Positions 6,906-16,024 of a DNA stretch of 43,394 bases are shown here, in pieces. The notes beneath the pieces are model-generated. The model saw only the letters and a list, made by a program, of their open reading frames with translations. It was not told the origin of the DNA and searched no databases. Within the stretch, counting starts at the first letter, position 1. Each line of letters opens with the position of its first letter. Source of the DNA: a virus; the IMG/VR virus record IMGVR_UViG_3300035703_002461, positions 1-43,394 of that record; one strand, written 5' to 3'. Both the position numbers and the translations under genes were made by a program.

Positions 6906-6915
6906 CGCGCCCTCC

Positions 6916-7494
6916 TTAGTTCACGGTCAGGTCGTACTGGCCGCTCAGGGTCTTGGTGGCGTCCTTGGCGAAGGTGCTCAGGAAGCGCCCGATTAGCTTT
7001 CCAGATGGCACGGTGGTCGTGGCCCCGCCGCCCATAATGCCCCACTCCTGCAGGGGGTTGACTGCGTTGGCGACGCTCGTCCCGTAAAACCAGAAGACGG
7101 TGGCCTTGCTGGTGCTCACCTTGATCACCTCGGTGGGCGCGGCGCGGTACGCCTCTAAGACCAGCGCGGTAAGCCCGGTATTAGTGGCGTCGGGTGAGGT
7201 CCCCGCAGCCACCGCCGTCACCCGCAGGCTCATCGGCGTGCCGGTGTTGGTCACCTGGTCGATGATCGACTCTTTCGGGGCCAGGACGATGGTGTTGCGG
7301 CCCAGCTGCTCGTGGAAGTGGTGGGACAGGCCCAGGGGGCAGACCCCGTGGCGGTGCTCGAGCTCCAGGCAGTCGGGCGGGGCGGCGGGTCGGGCGTTGT
7401 GGGTGCGGGTGAGCTCGCGCCCGAAGTCGATGGACACCAGGCGGAACTCGCCGGACAGCGCGAAGGCGCCCGGCGGGTGGTTGAGCAGGTTCAT
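6916..7494 (-). CDS. Tail tip / structural protein (192 aa)
   Basis: The protein begins MNLLNHPPGAFALSGEFRLV and is mainly polar with predicted beta structure; it includes HGVCPLGLSHHFHEQLGR and a threonine/alanine-rich C-terminal half. It lies immediately downstream of the large tail hub gene with a short spacer containing GGAGGCACG, so it is likely a virion component of the distal tail. I recognise no domain. Confidence 0.5.
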   Translation of the reverse strand: MNLLNHPPGAFALSGEFRLVSIDFGRELTRTHNARPAAPPDCLELEHRHGVCPLGLSHHFHEQLGRNTIVLAPKESIIDQVTNTGTPMSLRVTAVAAGTSPDATNTGLTALVLEAYRAAPTEVIKVSTSKATVFWFYGTSVANAVNPLQEWGIMGGGATTTVPSGKLIGRFLSTFAKDATKTLSGQYDLTVN

Positions 7495-7503
7495 CGTGCC
7501 TCC

Positions 7504-9702
7504 TCAGGCGAACGTGGCGAGGCCGAATTGGGCCGTGCCGAACTGGTAGGGGGGCAGGGGGCCGCTGGCGACGCTGCCCAGGTCGGTGACGTCGAAGGCG
7601 TCGCCCGTGCCCGTCGCCTGGGGGCCGGTGAGGGTCACGAGGTCGGTGAACGACAGGGTGTCGCCCTCCCACACCAGCTCCTCCAGCGGGCTGTTCTCGT
7701 CCTCGGCGTCCTCGGCGCGGGCGCCCAGGCGCAGCAGCTCCAGCAGGTAGTCGGCTCCGCCCTTGAGGCGCGAGGTGGCGACCACCTGGGCCTCAAACGT
7801 GGAGCCGCCCAGGCTGCGGGTGGTGACGGACTGGATCAGGAACGTGTCGGCCAGGTCGTAGCCCGAGGCCGCCGCCGTGAGGTTGACGGCCAGGAGCTGC
7901 CCGGCCCGCAGGCCGGTGGCGGTGGTGGAGAACCCGATCGTGACCAGGGGGTTCGCCCACTGGTCCAGCTCCTGGGTGGCGCGGGCCAGCGCCAGCTCCC
8001 GGCTGGTGAGGTTCTTGTCCTCGATGTAGTGGGAATAGACGCCCTCCAGGTCGGAGGGCACCAGCGGGTCGGCCTCGATGGCGGCCAGAGCGTCGATGCT
8101 GGCCTGGTCGCGCACCTCCAGCAGGATCGGCAGGCCGACGGTGTAGGTGATGACCACGGCCGCCGCGCTCGCGGGCACGGTGTCGGCAAAGAAGGCCAGC
8201 ACGGGCACGTCCCCGGCCTGGGTGCCGATGAGGGCGTCGCAGCCGCTATCCTCGTCCACGCCCAGCAGGCCCACCTTCTTAGACACGCCGCCCACCGTCA
8301 GGACCACGCCGTAAAGCGGGTCATACGCCCGCAAGCGCCGCACGCGGCCGTTGAAGGTGTGGTTGAAGATGGCGGCCACCGTGACGTTCGCCGTGGTGCC
8401 GGTGGCGGTGTCGAGCAGCGTCACCCACCGCGAAGCCCGCCAGGCCACCCGCTGCTCCTCGGGCAGGGCCAGGTTGCCCGTGCTGTCCTTGTTGACCTCG
8501 ATGGTGGCGCCCGCCGCCTTGAGCGTGATGCGGACGCGGAAGGTGGCACCCGCTGTGATGGTCTCCGTGGTAGTTCCCTGCACCACGCCCCCGATCGAGG
8601 GGGCGAGGGTGGCGCCGTTGATGTAGACCCCGTACAGCTCGCCCGCGAGGGCCGACTGGCTGGCCGGGTTCCACAGCCCCACGCGGCCCTGCCCGGCGGT
8701 GGTAGTGGCGTAAACCTCCCACTCGAAACGGCGCCCGGCGCTGCGGGCCAGGGTGGTGGCGGCCATCAGGCGCACGGCGCCCCAGGTGGAGTTGCCTCCG
8801 AGCACCTGGAGCCACCCGGACTGGCTCACGGTGCTGCCCTGTTGGATGGTGGTGATCAGGTAGCCGTCGGCGCTCCCGTGCCCGGCGGGCGGGCTCGGGT
8901 TGCTCACGTCGGCCTGCACCCACTCGGCGCCCAGGCCCCCGGTGAAGTCCGAGCGGAAGACCTCGTACTGCTGGGTGCCGTAGGGCAGGCCCGAGAGGCG
9001 GAAGGTGCTGGTGAGGGCGTCGCCCGTGAAGCGGTCGGTGGTGGAGGTGGGGGACGGGTAGCGGTCGCCCCGAATGATGACGCGGTTGCGGAGCTGGTCG
9101 CGGTTGACCTCGACGGACAGCCCCGAGAAGTTGGCCGAGGTGTCGGTGAGGGCGAACGGGGCCAGGGTGGCGCCCGGCGCCCCCCAGGTGACCACCCGGT
9201 CGGGCGTAATGTCCCACACGTAGCCCGTGAGGGCCGAGAGGCGATCCAGCACGTCCGTCAGGTGGCTGTCGCGCTTGAACCGGATCGAGCCGATGAAGCG
9301 GCCGGTGGTGTCAACCTGGCTGGTGTCGAACTCCGGGGCGTACTTGGCGAACAGGGCCTTGATCACCTGGCCCGCCGTGAGCTGGTACAGTCGGTCGTTC
9401 ATCACCGCCCGGTTCACCCGCGCCCGCCAGTCGGAGCACACACACCGCACGCCGGGGCTCAGGAAGCCACGGGGCACGGCCGGGCGGGAGGTGAGCACGC
9501 CGCCGAACAGCCGCGAGGTGTCGGGCAGGGTGAACAGCACCTCGGCGCCCATCGCCGGGGTGGTGAGGACGGCCCCGCCCGCCCCACGGGGGGCCAGCGA
9601 GAACTCCAGGGCGTCGGGCTCGGACCCCAGCGTGCTGGTGTGAACGAGCGATCCCTTGTCGAGCCAGGCGTCGTAACTGACGCCGCCGATGGTGAGTGGC
9701 AT
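7504..9702 (-). CDS. Tail hub / tip protein (732 aa)
   Basis: This large protein follows the tape measure gene, the usual place for the distal tail or baseplate hub protein (Tal/gp27-like). The N-terminal 200 residues (LTIGGVSYDAWL ... CVCSDWRARVNRAVMND) have the pattern of hub domains that thread the tail tube; the middle part is beta-rich and may carry a carbohydrate-binding-like insertion (SGWLQVLGGNSTWGAVRL). The C-terminal part (ELALARATQELDQWANPLVTI) also resembles hub proteins. No catalytic motif was seen. Exact fold assignment needs structure prediction. Confidence 0.65.
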   Translation of the reverse strand: MPLTIGGVSYDAWLDKGSLVHTSTLGSEPDALEFSLAPRGAGGAVLTTPAMGAEVLFTLPDTSRLFGGVLTSRPAVPRGFLSPGVRCVCSDWRARVNRAVMNDRLYQLTAGQVIKALFAKYAPEFDTSQVDTTGRFIGSIRFKRDSHLTDVLDRLSALTGYVWDITPDRVVTWGAPGATLAPFALTDTSANFSGLSVEVNRDQLRNRVIIRGDRYPSPTSTTDRFTGDALTSTFRLSGLPYGTQQYEVFRSDFTGGLGAEWVQADVSNPSPPAGHGSADGYLITTIQQGSTVSQSGWLQVLGGNSTWGAVRLMAATTLARSAGRRFEWEVYATTTAGQGRVGLWNPASQSALAGELYGVYINGATLAPSIGGVVQGTTTETITAGATFRVRITLKAAGATIEVNKDSTGNLALPEEQRVAWRASRWVTLLDTATGTTANVTVAAIFNHTFNGRVRRLRAYDPLYGVVLTVGGVSKKVGLLGVDEDSGCDALIGTQAGDVPVLAFFADTVPASAAAVVITYTVGLPILLEVRDQASIDALAAIEADPLVPSDLEGVYSHYIEDKNLTSRELALARATQELDQWANPLVTIGFSTTATGLRAGQLLAVNLTAAASGYDLADTFLIQSVTTRSLGGSTFEAQVVATSRLKGGADYLLELLRLGARAEDAEDENSPLEELVWEGDTLSFTDLVTLTGPQATGTGDAFDVTDLGSVASGPLPPYQFGTAQFGLATFA

Positions 9703-9714
9703 CGTGCCTCCTGG

Positions 9715-12700
9715 TTAAACGCGGAAGCCCGGCCCCGCCCTCCGCAGGCGTTGGTTCAGGGCCTCCCAGGCCGCCCGCCCGGCCTCCAGGCCCGCAGCGC
9801 GGGGGTCCTGGCCGGGGGTCGTGTGGATTGTGATGCCGACCTGGCCCACGGTGACGCCGCCGCCCCCGCCCCCGGCGGTGATCAGGGACCACAGCCGGGC
9901 CTGTTGCGAGGCCGAGAGCACCATTTCCCCGCCCAGCACCGTGGCGGGCTGCTCGCCCCGGCCGGGGACGATGCCCCCGGTGTGGTAGCTGTTCCAGCGC
10001 GTGCCGTCCCAGACGACCTTCGTCTTGCCGCCGTCGCCCACGTTGCCCCGCACGGTGCCCGCCGCGAGCGACCCGCCGCCCGAGCCGCCCGTGGAGCCAC
10101 CCGAGGAGCCACCCCCCGAGGATCGGGGGGCGCCCGAGGTGGCGGCCCGCAGGTCGCGCTGGCGTTGCACCTCGGCCGTTAGGTCCTTCTCCACCCCCAG
10201 CGTCAGGCGCAGCAGGTCGGCCTGCTTCGCCAGCTCGGCCTGCTCCCGCTGGAGCGCGGCCACCCGTTCGTTTGCCAGGTTGGTGGTGCGGGCCTTGGCG
10301 TCCTCGTACTGCTGCACCTCGACCTCGCGGGCGGTCTGGAGGTCGCCCAGCTGCTCGGTCAGGGCCGTGCGCCGCTCCTGGGCGTCATCCTGCACGCGGG
10401 CGATCCGGGCCGCCTTGTCCTGGGCCTCGGAGCGCTGGCGCTGGGCGATCCCCTCGTTCAGGATCGCCTGGACCTGCTCGGCCTCGTCCCGCGCCAGGTC
10501 GGCGATCTGCTTGCGGAGGTCCGTCTCCTGCTTCAACAGGTCGTTCAGGCGCTGCTGGTGCTCGGTGCGAAGCTCAGCCAGGTCGGCCGCCAGGCGGGCC
10601 TGGAAGCTGATTCGCTCGCCCCGGTTGTTCCGCGCCCCACCCGCCAGCTCGTCCTCCAGCGCGATCAGCTTGTCGAGCGTGTCGGCGTAGGTGTCCAGGT
10701 CGCGCTGCACGTCCTCGGGCACCGACTGGTTGATCACCAGCCCGTACTTCTGGCCGGTCAGGGGTGCGTTCGTCCGGGCCTCCTCGAGGGCCTTGGCTGC
10801 CGCTGCGTCCTGCTCGGTCCGCATGGCCCCGATCCCGCCGCTGTTGAGGCGGCGCTCGGTCTCCCGCTTGACCGCGTCCCAGAAGCGTGACTGGTTCAGG
10901 GCTCGACCCTGCGTCCCATTTGCGAACGTGATGCTGTCCACTAGCGACTGGCCGTCGTACTGTCCAGCGGCCATCAGCTCGTCCTCGACCTGCTTCTGAA
11001 GCTCGGCCCAGAGCTTTCCGTCACGGTCTGCACGCTCCTGGGCCTGGAGGGCCATCAGGTCGTTGGGGTCCTTGGTGCGCCCGTACCGAAGCCTGAGAGC
11101 CTCCGTCGTCGCCTGCTGCTGCTTCTCGGCGTAGGCTGCTGCGGCCTTCTCGGCCTTGCCCCACTCGCTGGCGATGTACCCGATGGCGTTTGCAACCAGG
11201 GTCAGGCCGATGGCGAGCAGGTTCCCCTGCTGCAAGGCCTCGGTCAGGCCAGCGGCAAGGCCCTCCGCGCCACCGCCGGCCTTGTTGAACTTGTCGCCGA
11301 TGCCTTGCAGGACCACCATCACCCGCTTGAGCTGGTCCTCGTTCCCCGCCAGGTCACGGATGAAGTTCGCAATCCGCTCCCACGACGGGTCGAGCGACAG
11401 GGCCACCACCTGGGCCTGGAACGCCCTGAACGCCTGGGTGTTCCGCTTCGCGATCTCCTCGGCGTCCAGCTCGCGCTCGGCGTCGGCGATGGCCTTGGCC
11501 GCCGTGAGCGCCACCTGGGCGGCCTCCCGGCGCCGCTGCGCCTCCACCTGGTGCGCCTTGCCCTTCGCCGCGATGGCGTCGGCCTGGCGCACCTCGGCCG
11601 CGTGCTGCTCGTCGGCCTTGGTGATGGCCGTCTGGTACGTGGCCTCCAGCGCGGCCCGCTCCCGCTCGATCAAGGGCAGGCGCTGGAGGGCGAGGGCCTG
11701 GAGCCGCTGGGCCGTGGCCTCCCGCACGCGGGCCAGGTTGGCCTCGTGCTCGGTCTGGGCGCGGGTCTGGGCCGCCAGCTCCTCCCCCTGCTTCTTGCGG
11801 GCGATGGCCAGGCGGTCCTCCACCTGTTGCCGCTGCTTCGCCGCCGCCTCGGCCAGGCCGGGCGCCATTTCGGTGGCCTTGAGCCGGTCGCGGAACGCCT
11901 CCAGCAGCTTGATCTCGCCCGCCACGCCGCCCTCGTACAGGCGGTCGTTCAGGTTGATCGCCCGCTCGTAGGTGGCCGTCAGGCGCTCCAGCTCCCGGTT
12001 CACCAGGGACGGGTCCACCGCCGGGTTGGCGGCCGAACCCGCCCGGCCAGCGCCCCGCGCCCGCGTGCGGGTGGGCACCGACACCACGGCCCCACGGGAG
12101 TCGGCCCGAGGCGCCAGGGCAGGGGCGGCCTTGGGGGCCACCTCGCTGGCGTTGGGGCGCCCGCCGCCGGGCATCAGCGCCCGTGCCTCGGCGTTGGCCG
12201 CCGAGAGGGCCTGCTTGGCGCCCTGGAGCTGGGCGCGGAGGTCCTTCACCTCGGCCTCGTACCGCCGCGTGGCGTCGCTCGCCGGGGTGGGGGTGCGGCC
12301 GGTGGGGTCGTAGAACCGTTCGCGGTCGCGGGTGCGGGCCTCGGCCAGGCGTTGCTCGGCCTCGCGCAGGTCCAGTTCGATGGTGGTGGCCTCCCCGGCG
12401 CGTTGCCCGGCCACGGCGATGGCGGCCTCTCGGGCCTGGCGTTCACGGATCGTGGCGAGCCGGATCTGCTCGCGCACGGCGGCGTTGTGGGCGAGCACCA
12501 TTTCGCGGTCGAAGGCGGTGGCCTTGCCGGCGGTGTTAAAGGCGCTGGCGACGCCGGGGATCAGGCCGCTCAGTTGCTCGGTGATCGCGGCCATCCGGGC
12601 CTTCTCGGCGGCCGTCTTGGCGACCTTGAGCTGGAGCCGGTCGTACTCGGCCACCAGGGCGTCCACCTGGGCCTGGTGCGCCCTGTGAGCGGCGGCGGTG

Positions 12701-14028
12701 TTGGCGCTGGCGTCCCCGGCGTTCTTGAACGCCACGGTCGCGGCCCCGGCGGCCAGGCCGATGGCGCCCAGCACCGCCAGCACGGGCGCCAGCTCCAGGC
12801 TCAGGGCGGCCACACCCACGGCGAGCGCCCGCACGGCCAGGCCGGTGGCGGCCAGGGCGGCGGTGGCCCCGGTGGTGGCGAGGGCGGCGGCCGTCAGGCC
12901 CGTGGCGAGGTCTTGCACGGGCTTCGGCGCCTTGCCGATCTCGTCGGCGAACCCGCTCACGCCCTGGGCGGCGGCCTTCACCGCCGGGGCGAAGCCACCA
13001 CCGAACTGGATCGCCAGCGTCTCGATGGAGCCCCCCAGCTGCTCCAGGGCGGGGCCGAGCCCCTGGTTCATCACGTCGGCCATCTGTTGGGCCACGCCGG
13101 TCACGTCCCGGTACTTGCCCAGCAGGGTGTCGTAGTCCTGGGCCGAGGTCCGCACCAGGGCCAGCAGGCCGCTCATCGCCTCGGTGCCTGCCACTTGGGC
13201 GAAGGTAGCCGCACGCTGGGTGTCCGTCATCTTGGACGTGGCCGTGCGGAGGTCCCCCAGGATGGCGTCGAACGCCCGCATCTTCCCCTGGGTGTCCTGC
13301 ACGCTGATCCCGAGCTTGGACAGCGCCTCGGCGGCCTCCTTGGGCGGATCGGCCAGGCGGGTGAGCACCGCCCGCATCGTGGTGCCCGCCTGCTCGCCCT
13401 TGATCATCTGGTTGCCCATGATCGCGAGGGCCGCCGCCATCCCCTCCAGGGACTGATTGGTGCCCGCCGCCACCGGGGCGATGTACTTCATCGAGAGCTG
13501 GAGGTCGCCGAAGCCGACGGCGCTCAGGTTGGCGGTCTGGGCCAGCACGTCGGCCACCCGGCCCGCCTGGTCGGCCGCCAGGCCGAACCCGCGCAGGGTG
13601 CCACCCGCCAGCTCGGCCGCCTGGGCAATCGAGGTGCCCCCCGCCGCCGCAGCGGCCAGCACGCCGGGCAGCGCCCGGATCGTCTCGCCCGCCGTGAACC
13701 CGGCCTTGCTTAGCTCGGCCATCCCCTCGGCGGCCTGCTTGGCGCTGAACTTGGTCTTGGCCCCGAGGTCGAGCGCCACCGCCCGCATCGCCTCCAGCTC
13801 CTGCGTGGTGGCGCCGCTCACGGCCTGGATCTCGTTCATCACGCGCTCGAAGTCGGCGAACGCCTTGAGGGTGCCGCCCACGGCCAGGGAGAGGCCAGTG
13901 AAGGCCGCCGAGGCCGGGCCGATGGCCCGTTCGGCCACCTTGCCCGTCGCCTCCAGATCCGTCTTCACCTGTCCGAGCGCCCGGCGCAGCCCGTCGAGGT
14001 TCGCGCCGATCAGAATGTCGATCTTCAT
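9715..14028 (-). CDS. Tail tape measure protein (1437 aa)
   Basis: The longest gene of the window encodes a TP901-type tape measure protein. Residues about 60-330 carry the family's pattern (FERVMNEIQAVSGATTQELEAM; AKTKFSAKQAAEGMAELSKAGF; 'TRLADPPKEAAEALSKLGI'). Hydrophobic segments lie near residues 375-432 and again around 950. Long charged helices (AREAAIAVAGQRAGE; ARVREATAQRLQALALQR) suggest coiled coil. Tape measure length sets tail length; at about 0.15 nm per residue a tail of roughly 200 nm is expected, a non-contractile siphovirus since no sheath gene is present. Its ATG follows the frameshifted chaperone gene by only a few bases. Confidence 0.93.
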   Translation of the reverse strand: MKIDILIGANLDGLRRALGQVKTDLEATGKVAERAIGPASAAFTGLSLAVGGTLKAFADFERVMNEIQAVSGATTQELEAMRAVALDLGAKTKFSAKQAAEGMAELSKAGFTAGETIRALPGVLAAAAAGGTSIAQAAELAGGTLRGFGLAADQAGRVADVLAQTANLSAVGFGDLQLSMKYIAPVAAGTNQSLEGMAAALAIMGNQMIKGEQAGTTMRAVLTRLADPPKEAAEALSKLGISVQDTQGKMRAFDAILGDLRTATSKMTDTQRAATFAQVAGTEAMSGLLALVRTSAQDYDTLLGKYRDVTGVAQQMADVMNQGLGPALEQLGGSIETLAIQFGGGFAPAVKAAAQGVSGFADEIGKAPKPVQDLATGLTAAALATTGATAALAATGLAVRALAVGVAALSLELAPVLAVLGAIGLAAGAATVAFKNAGDASANTAAAHRAHQAQVDALVAEYDRLQLKVAKTAAEKARMAAITEQLSGLIPGVASAFNTAGKATAFDREMVLAHNAAVREQIRLATIRERQAREAAIAVAGQRAGEATTIELDLREAEQRLAEARTRDRERFYDPTGRTPTPASDATRRYEAEVKDLRAQLQGAKQALSAANAEARALMPGGGRPNASEVAPKAAPALAPRADSRGAVVSVPTRTRARGAGRAGSAANPAVDPSLVNRELERLTATYERAINLNDRLYEGGVAGEIKLLEAFRDRLKATEMAPGLAEAAAKQRQQVEDRLAIARKKQGEELAAQTRAQTEHEANLARVREATAQRLQALALQRLPLIERERAALEATYQTAITKADEQHAAEVRQADAIAAKGKAHQVEAQRRREAAQVALTAAKAIADAERELDAEEIAKRNTQAFRAFQAQVVALSLDPSWERIANFIRDLAGNEDQLKRVMVVLQGIGDKFNKAGGGAEGLAAGLTEALQQGNLLAIGLTLVANAIGYIASEWGKAEKAAAAYAEKQQQATTEALRLRYGRTKDPNDLMALQAQERADRDGKLWAELQKQVEDELMAAGQYDGQSLVDSITFANGTQGRALNQSRFWDAVKRETERRLNSGGIGAMRTEQDAAAAKALEEARTNAPLTGQKYGLVINQSVPEDVQRDLDTYADTLDKLIALEDELAGGARNNRGERISFQARLAADLAELRTEHQQRLNDLLKQETDLRKQIADLARDEAEQVQAILNEGIAQRQRSEAQDKAARIARVQDDAQERRTALTEQLGDLQTAREVEVQQYEDAKARTTNLANERVAALQREQAELAKQADLLRLTLGVEKDLTAEVQRQRDLRAATSGAPRSSGGGSSGGSTGGSGGGSLAAGTVRGNVGDGGKTKVVWDGTRWNSYHTGGIVPGRGEQPATVLGGEMVLSASQQARLWSLITAGGGGGGVTVGQVGITIHTTPGQDPRAAGLEAGRAAWEALNQRLRRAGPGFRV

Positions 14029-14037
14029 CGGGCCTCC

Positions 14038-14690
14038 TCAGCCAAACAGCCGCGCCAGGTCGTCGGCGGGCATCGCCGTCCCATCGACGGCGGAGGTGTC
14101 ATCAGGGGTGGGCACGTGGTTGGCCCAGAACTCGCAATCGGCCAGCACCAGCAGGGCCGCGCTGGAGTAATGCCGCACGATGGCGGCCGGGTGCTCCCCC
14201 GTCGCCTTCCACGCCCAGGCAATCAGGCCGAGGCGCTGGACGTGGGGGGGAGGTGAAACGCGCTCGCCAGCCGCTCCAGCAGGCCGCTGGCGATCAAGAG
14301 CTTTCCCAGCAGGGTCACCTGGTCGTGCAGCTCCAGCTGCCCACCCACCAGGACCAGCAGCTGGCTGGTCGTGACCTTGCTTGCGCGATCGCACAGCCAG
14401 GCGTGAGCGGCCTCCACCGGGGTGCCGTCGTAGTCGGCGAGGATCAGGGCGGCCAGCTCCACCAGCTCGGTCTGGGCGTGGGTGAACACCTCGGCGAGGG
14501 TCTGGCCGGGGAACTGCTGCACCAGGTCGAGGATGGCGCGGGTGACGGCCTGCTCGGTGGCGATGGCGACGTACTGGCGCGTCAGGGTGCGGGTGCCGAC
14601 CTGGAAGCTCTCGCCCTCGGCGGGAAAGAAGGCCAGGCGGGTCAGGTGCTCGATGGCCTCGGGGGCGAGGTCGGGGGTGTCTGGGGTCAT
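14038..14690 (-). CDS. Tail assembly chaperone, long form made by -1 frameshift
   Basis: The first frame (start 14690) would pass through a slippery C CCC CCC at 14250-14244 and shift -1 into the frame that reads HVQRLGLIAWAWKATGEH and ends DDLARLFG at 14038. The result is 149 residues of the short form plus 68 from the second frame, 217 aa in all. The downstream frame has no start and ribosome site of its own. This G/GT arrangement directly before the tape measure gene is nearly universal in long-tailed phages, where the two forms chaperone the tape measure protein during tail assembly. Confidence 0.85.
14223..14690 (-). CDS. Tail assembly chaperone, short form (gpG-like)
   Basis: The 155-aa protein reads MTPDTPDLAPEAIEHLTRLA and contains alpha-helical segments (AVTRAILDLVQQFPGQTLAEV; TTSQLLVLVGGQLELHDQVT, shown in part). 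It terminates at TGA 14225-14223 just past the slippery heptamer when no frameshift occurs. Position between tail tube and tape measure genes identifies it as the gpG-type chaperone; primary sequence in this family is poorly conserved. Confidence 0.8.
   Translation of the reverse strand: MTPDTPDLAPEAIEHLTRLAFFPAEGESFQVGTRTLTRQYVAIATEQAVTRAILDLVQQFPGQTLAEVFTHAQTELVELAALILADYDGTPVEAAHAWLCDRASKVTTSQLLVLVGGQLELHDQVTLLGKLLIASGLLERLASAFHLPPTSSASA
14244..14250 (-). promoter_or_regulatory. Programmed -1 frameshift heptamer C CCC CCC
   Basis: Seven cytosines on the minus strand are positioned exactly as X XXY YYZ in the frame of the gene starting at 14690 (the first C is the third base of codon CTC; the next two codons are CCC CCC). 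The zero frame stops 19 bases beyond, and the -1 frame stays open to 14038. The arrangement fits the G/GT chaperone system. Confidence 0.85.
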
Positions 14691-14713
14691 CCAGGGCTCC
14701 TAAAGACGCAGCA

Positions 14714-14739
14714 CGGCGCCCGGCCGAAGCCAGGCGCCG
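14714..14739 (-). terminator. Hairpin after the tail tube gene
   Basis: On the minus strand CGGCGCC-T-GGC pairs with GCC-G-GGCGCCG around a TTCG tetraloop: an 11-bp stem with one T-G wobble. The bases after it are TGCTGCGTCTTT, so termination would be partial. Placed just after the abundantly needed tail tube gene, it may lower downstream expression or protect the mRNA 3' end. Confidence 0.6.
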
Positions 14740-14751
14740 CACGGGTGGGGA

Positions 14752-15510
14752 TCAGACGTCGAGGATCTGGGCGACGTTCACGCCCGTGGCGAGGGACGAG
14801 TCGGGCAGGCACGACACGTTGCACTCGGTGACGGACGGGTCGGTCTTGGAGGCCACCATCGCGGCCGTGCCCGAGCAGACGCCCCGGTGGAGCAGGACGT
14901 ACCGCTTCTTGCCCGCAGGGCCGGGCAGGATCGCGAGGAAGCGGTTCTCGGGCGCCGCGCCCGCCGCCGCCTGGCCGATATCGAGGGCAGCCGCGCCCCC
15001 GGCCGGGATGGTGAGGCCCGCCGCCACGGCGAACTGCTGGAGGCTGGACTCGGCCAGGGGGAACATCGCCATCGCCTTGCGCGATTGCAGGATCGAGGCC
15101 ACCGGGTCGAGGCTCTGGTCGATCTCGATCTCGGTTGTCTGCACATCGATCTGGAACTGGATGTTGCCCCGCGTGGCGCCCAGGTCGTGGTACAGGATGA
15201 TCAGGTTGGCCGCCGCCGCCGGGGCCACCGCGAAGGCAGGGGACACGGTGACGTTGAAGTCGCTGCCCGAGGCCGCGATGGACGTGATGCGGGGCGACGT
15301 GGACGCCTCGGTGGGCGTGTTGGCCGGGGTGGCGCCCGCCGCCGCGAGAATATCGCCGACGCGGATCTTGGCCGCCTCGGTGGCCGTGACGGTGAACGTG
15401 GTGGTGGTCGGGGTGCTCCCCGTCTTCACGGTGACGGTGTTGCGGGTGGAGCGCGGCGCGTACAGGCACTCGCCCGCGCCGACCGCGATCTTGGTGGTGT
15501 CGAAGCCCAT
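14752..15510 (-). CDS. Major tail tube protein
   Basis: The 252-aa protein (ATG 15510, GGAGGTTTCTCAC upstream) begins MGFDTTKIAVGAGECLYAP, the start style of many siphophage tail tube proteins, and has beta-rich segments, including FNVTVSPAFAVAPAAAANLI, and a region QFQIDVQTTEIEIDQSLDPV. It lies between the tail terminator and the tail chaperone genes, the standard place for the tube subunit. The bracketing hairpins at 14714-14739 and 15535-15554 suggest its mRNA level is set separately from its neighbours. Confidence 0.75.
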   Translation of the reverse strand: MGFDTTKIAVGAGECLYAPRSTRNTVTVKTGSTPTTTTFTVTATEAAKIRVGDILAAAGATPANTPTEASTSPRITSIAASGSDFNVTVSPAFAVAPAAAANLIILYHDLGATRGNIQFQIDVQTTEIEIDQSLDPVASILQSRKAMAMFPLAESSLQQFAVAAGLTIPAGGAAALDIGQAAAGAAPENRFLAILPGPAGKKRYVLLHRGVCSGTAAMVASKTDPSVTECNVSCLPDSSLATGVNVAQILDV

Positions 15511-15534
15511 GTGAGAAACCTCCAAAGCAGGGCG

Positions 15535-15554
15535 GCCCCCGGCTCAGCGGGGGC
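15535..15554 (-). terminator. Weak hairpin before the tail tube gene
   Basis: GCCCCC (15535-15540) and GGGGGC (15549-15554) form a short perfect stem, followed on the minus strand by CTGCTTTGGAGG, which includes the ribosome site of the tail tube gene. It may be an attenuator or an mRNA 5' stabiliser; evidence is limited to the stem. Confidence 0.35.
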
Positions 15555-15577
15555 GAGGGTGGGGGAACGGGGTGCGG

Positions 15578-16024
15578 TTAGACGCCGCGTGAGAGGGTGA
15601 GCGTCCGGGCGAGGTGGATCACGCCCGGCGCGGGGTCGGGGACCGCCACCCACATCGGCTCCAGGGCCGAGAGGGCGGCGTGCCCCACAAGTTGAGGCGG
15701 GGTGGTGGTGTGGTCGAACACCTGGAGGCGCGGCGCCGTGCCCGACTCCAAGAACCCCATCCCGTCATCCAGCCCCGCCGCCCGTTCGAGCGCGAGGGCC
15801 ACCTGACGGTCGGCGGTGAAGATCGAGAGCTGCACCAGGCCCAGCGGGTCGCCCGGCGTGGGCGTCTCCACCCCGTGCTCCAGCCACACCACCCGCAGGC
15901 AGGCGGCAGGCTCGACCTCGGGCGGCGTGGCCCGGTCGATCTGGAGGGGCACGCCCGGCGCCACCTGGGCCCACAGCTCGGCCACGGCGTCGTTGAAGCT
16001 CGCGTACACCAGAAGCGGTCGCAT
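15578..16024 (-). CDS. Tail terminator protein
   Basis: The 148-aa product starts MRPLLVYASFNDAVAELWAQ and includes ACLRVVWLEHGVETPTPGDP and LVQLSIFTADRQVALALERA. The 'vqvsiwa/ft' segment with the preceding acidic loop is characteristic of tail terminator (gpU/gp17-like) proteins, which cap the tail tube and join it to the head. Its start overlaps the stop of the neck protein gene. Position upstream of the tail tube gene supports the assignment. Confidence 0.6.
   Translation of the reverse strand: MRPLLVYASFNDAVAELWAQVAPGVPLQIDRATPPEVEPAACLRVVWLEHGVETPTPGDPLGLVQLSIFTADRQVALALERAAGLDDGMGFLESGTAPRLQVFDHTTTPPQLVGHAALSALEPMWVAVPDPAPGVIHLARTLTLSRGV

Noticed and set aside
7312-10182. Very long plus-strand open frame (956 codons)
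   Set aside because: It is antisense to the tail hub and tape measure genes, has extreme Gly/Ala/His/Gln/Arg-rich composition typical of GC-rich shadow frames, and no ribosome site or domain.
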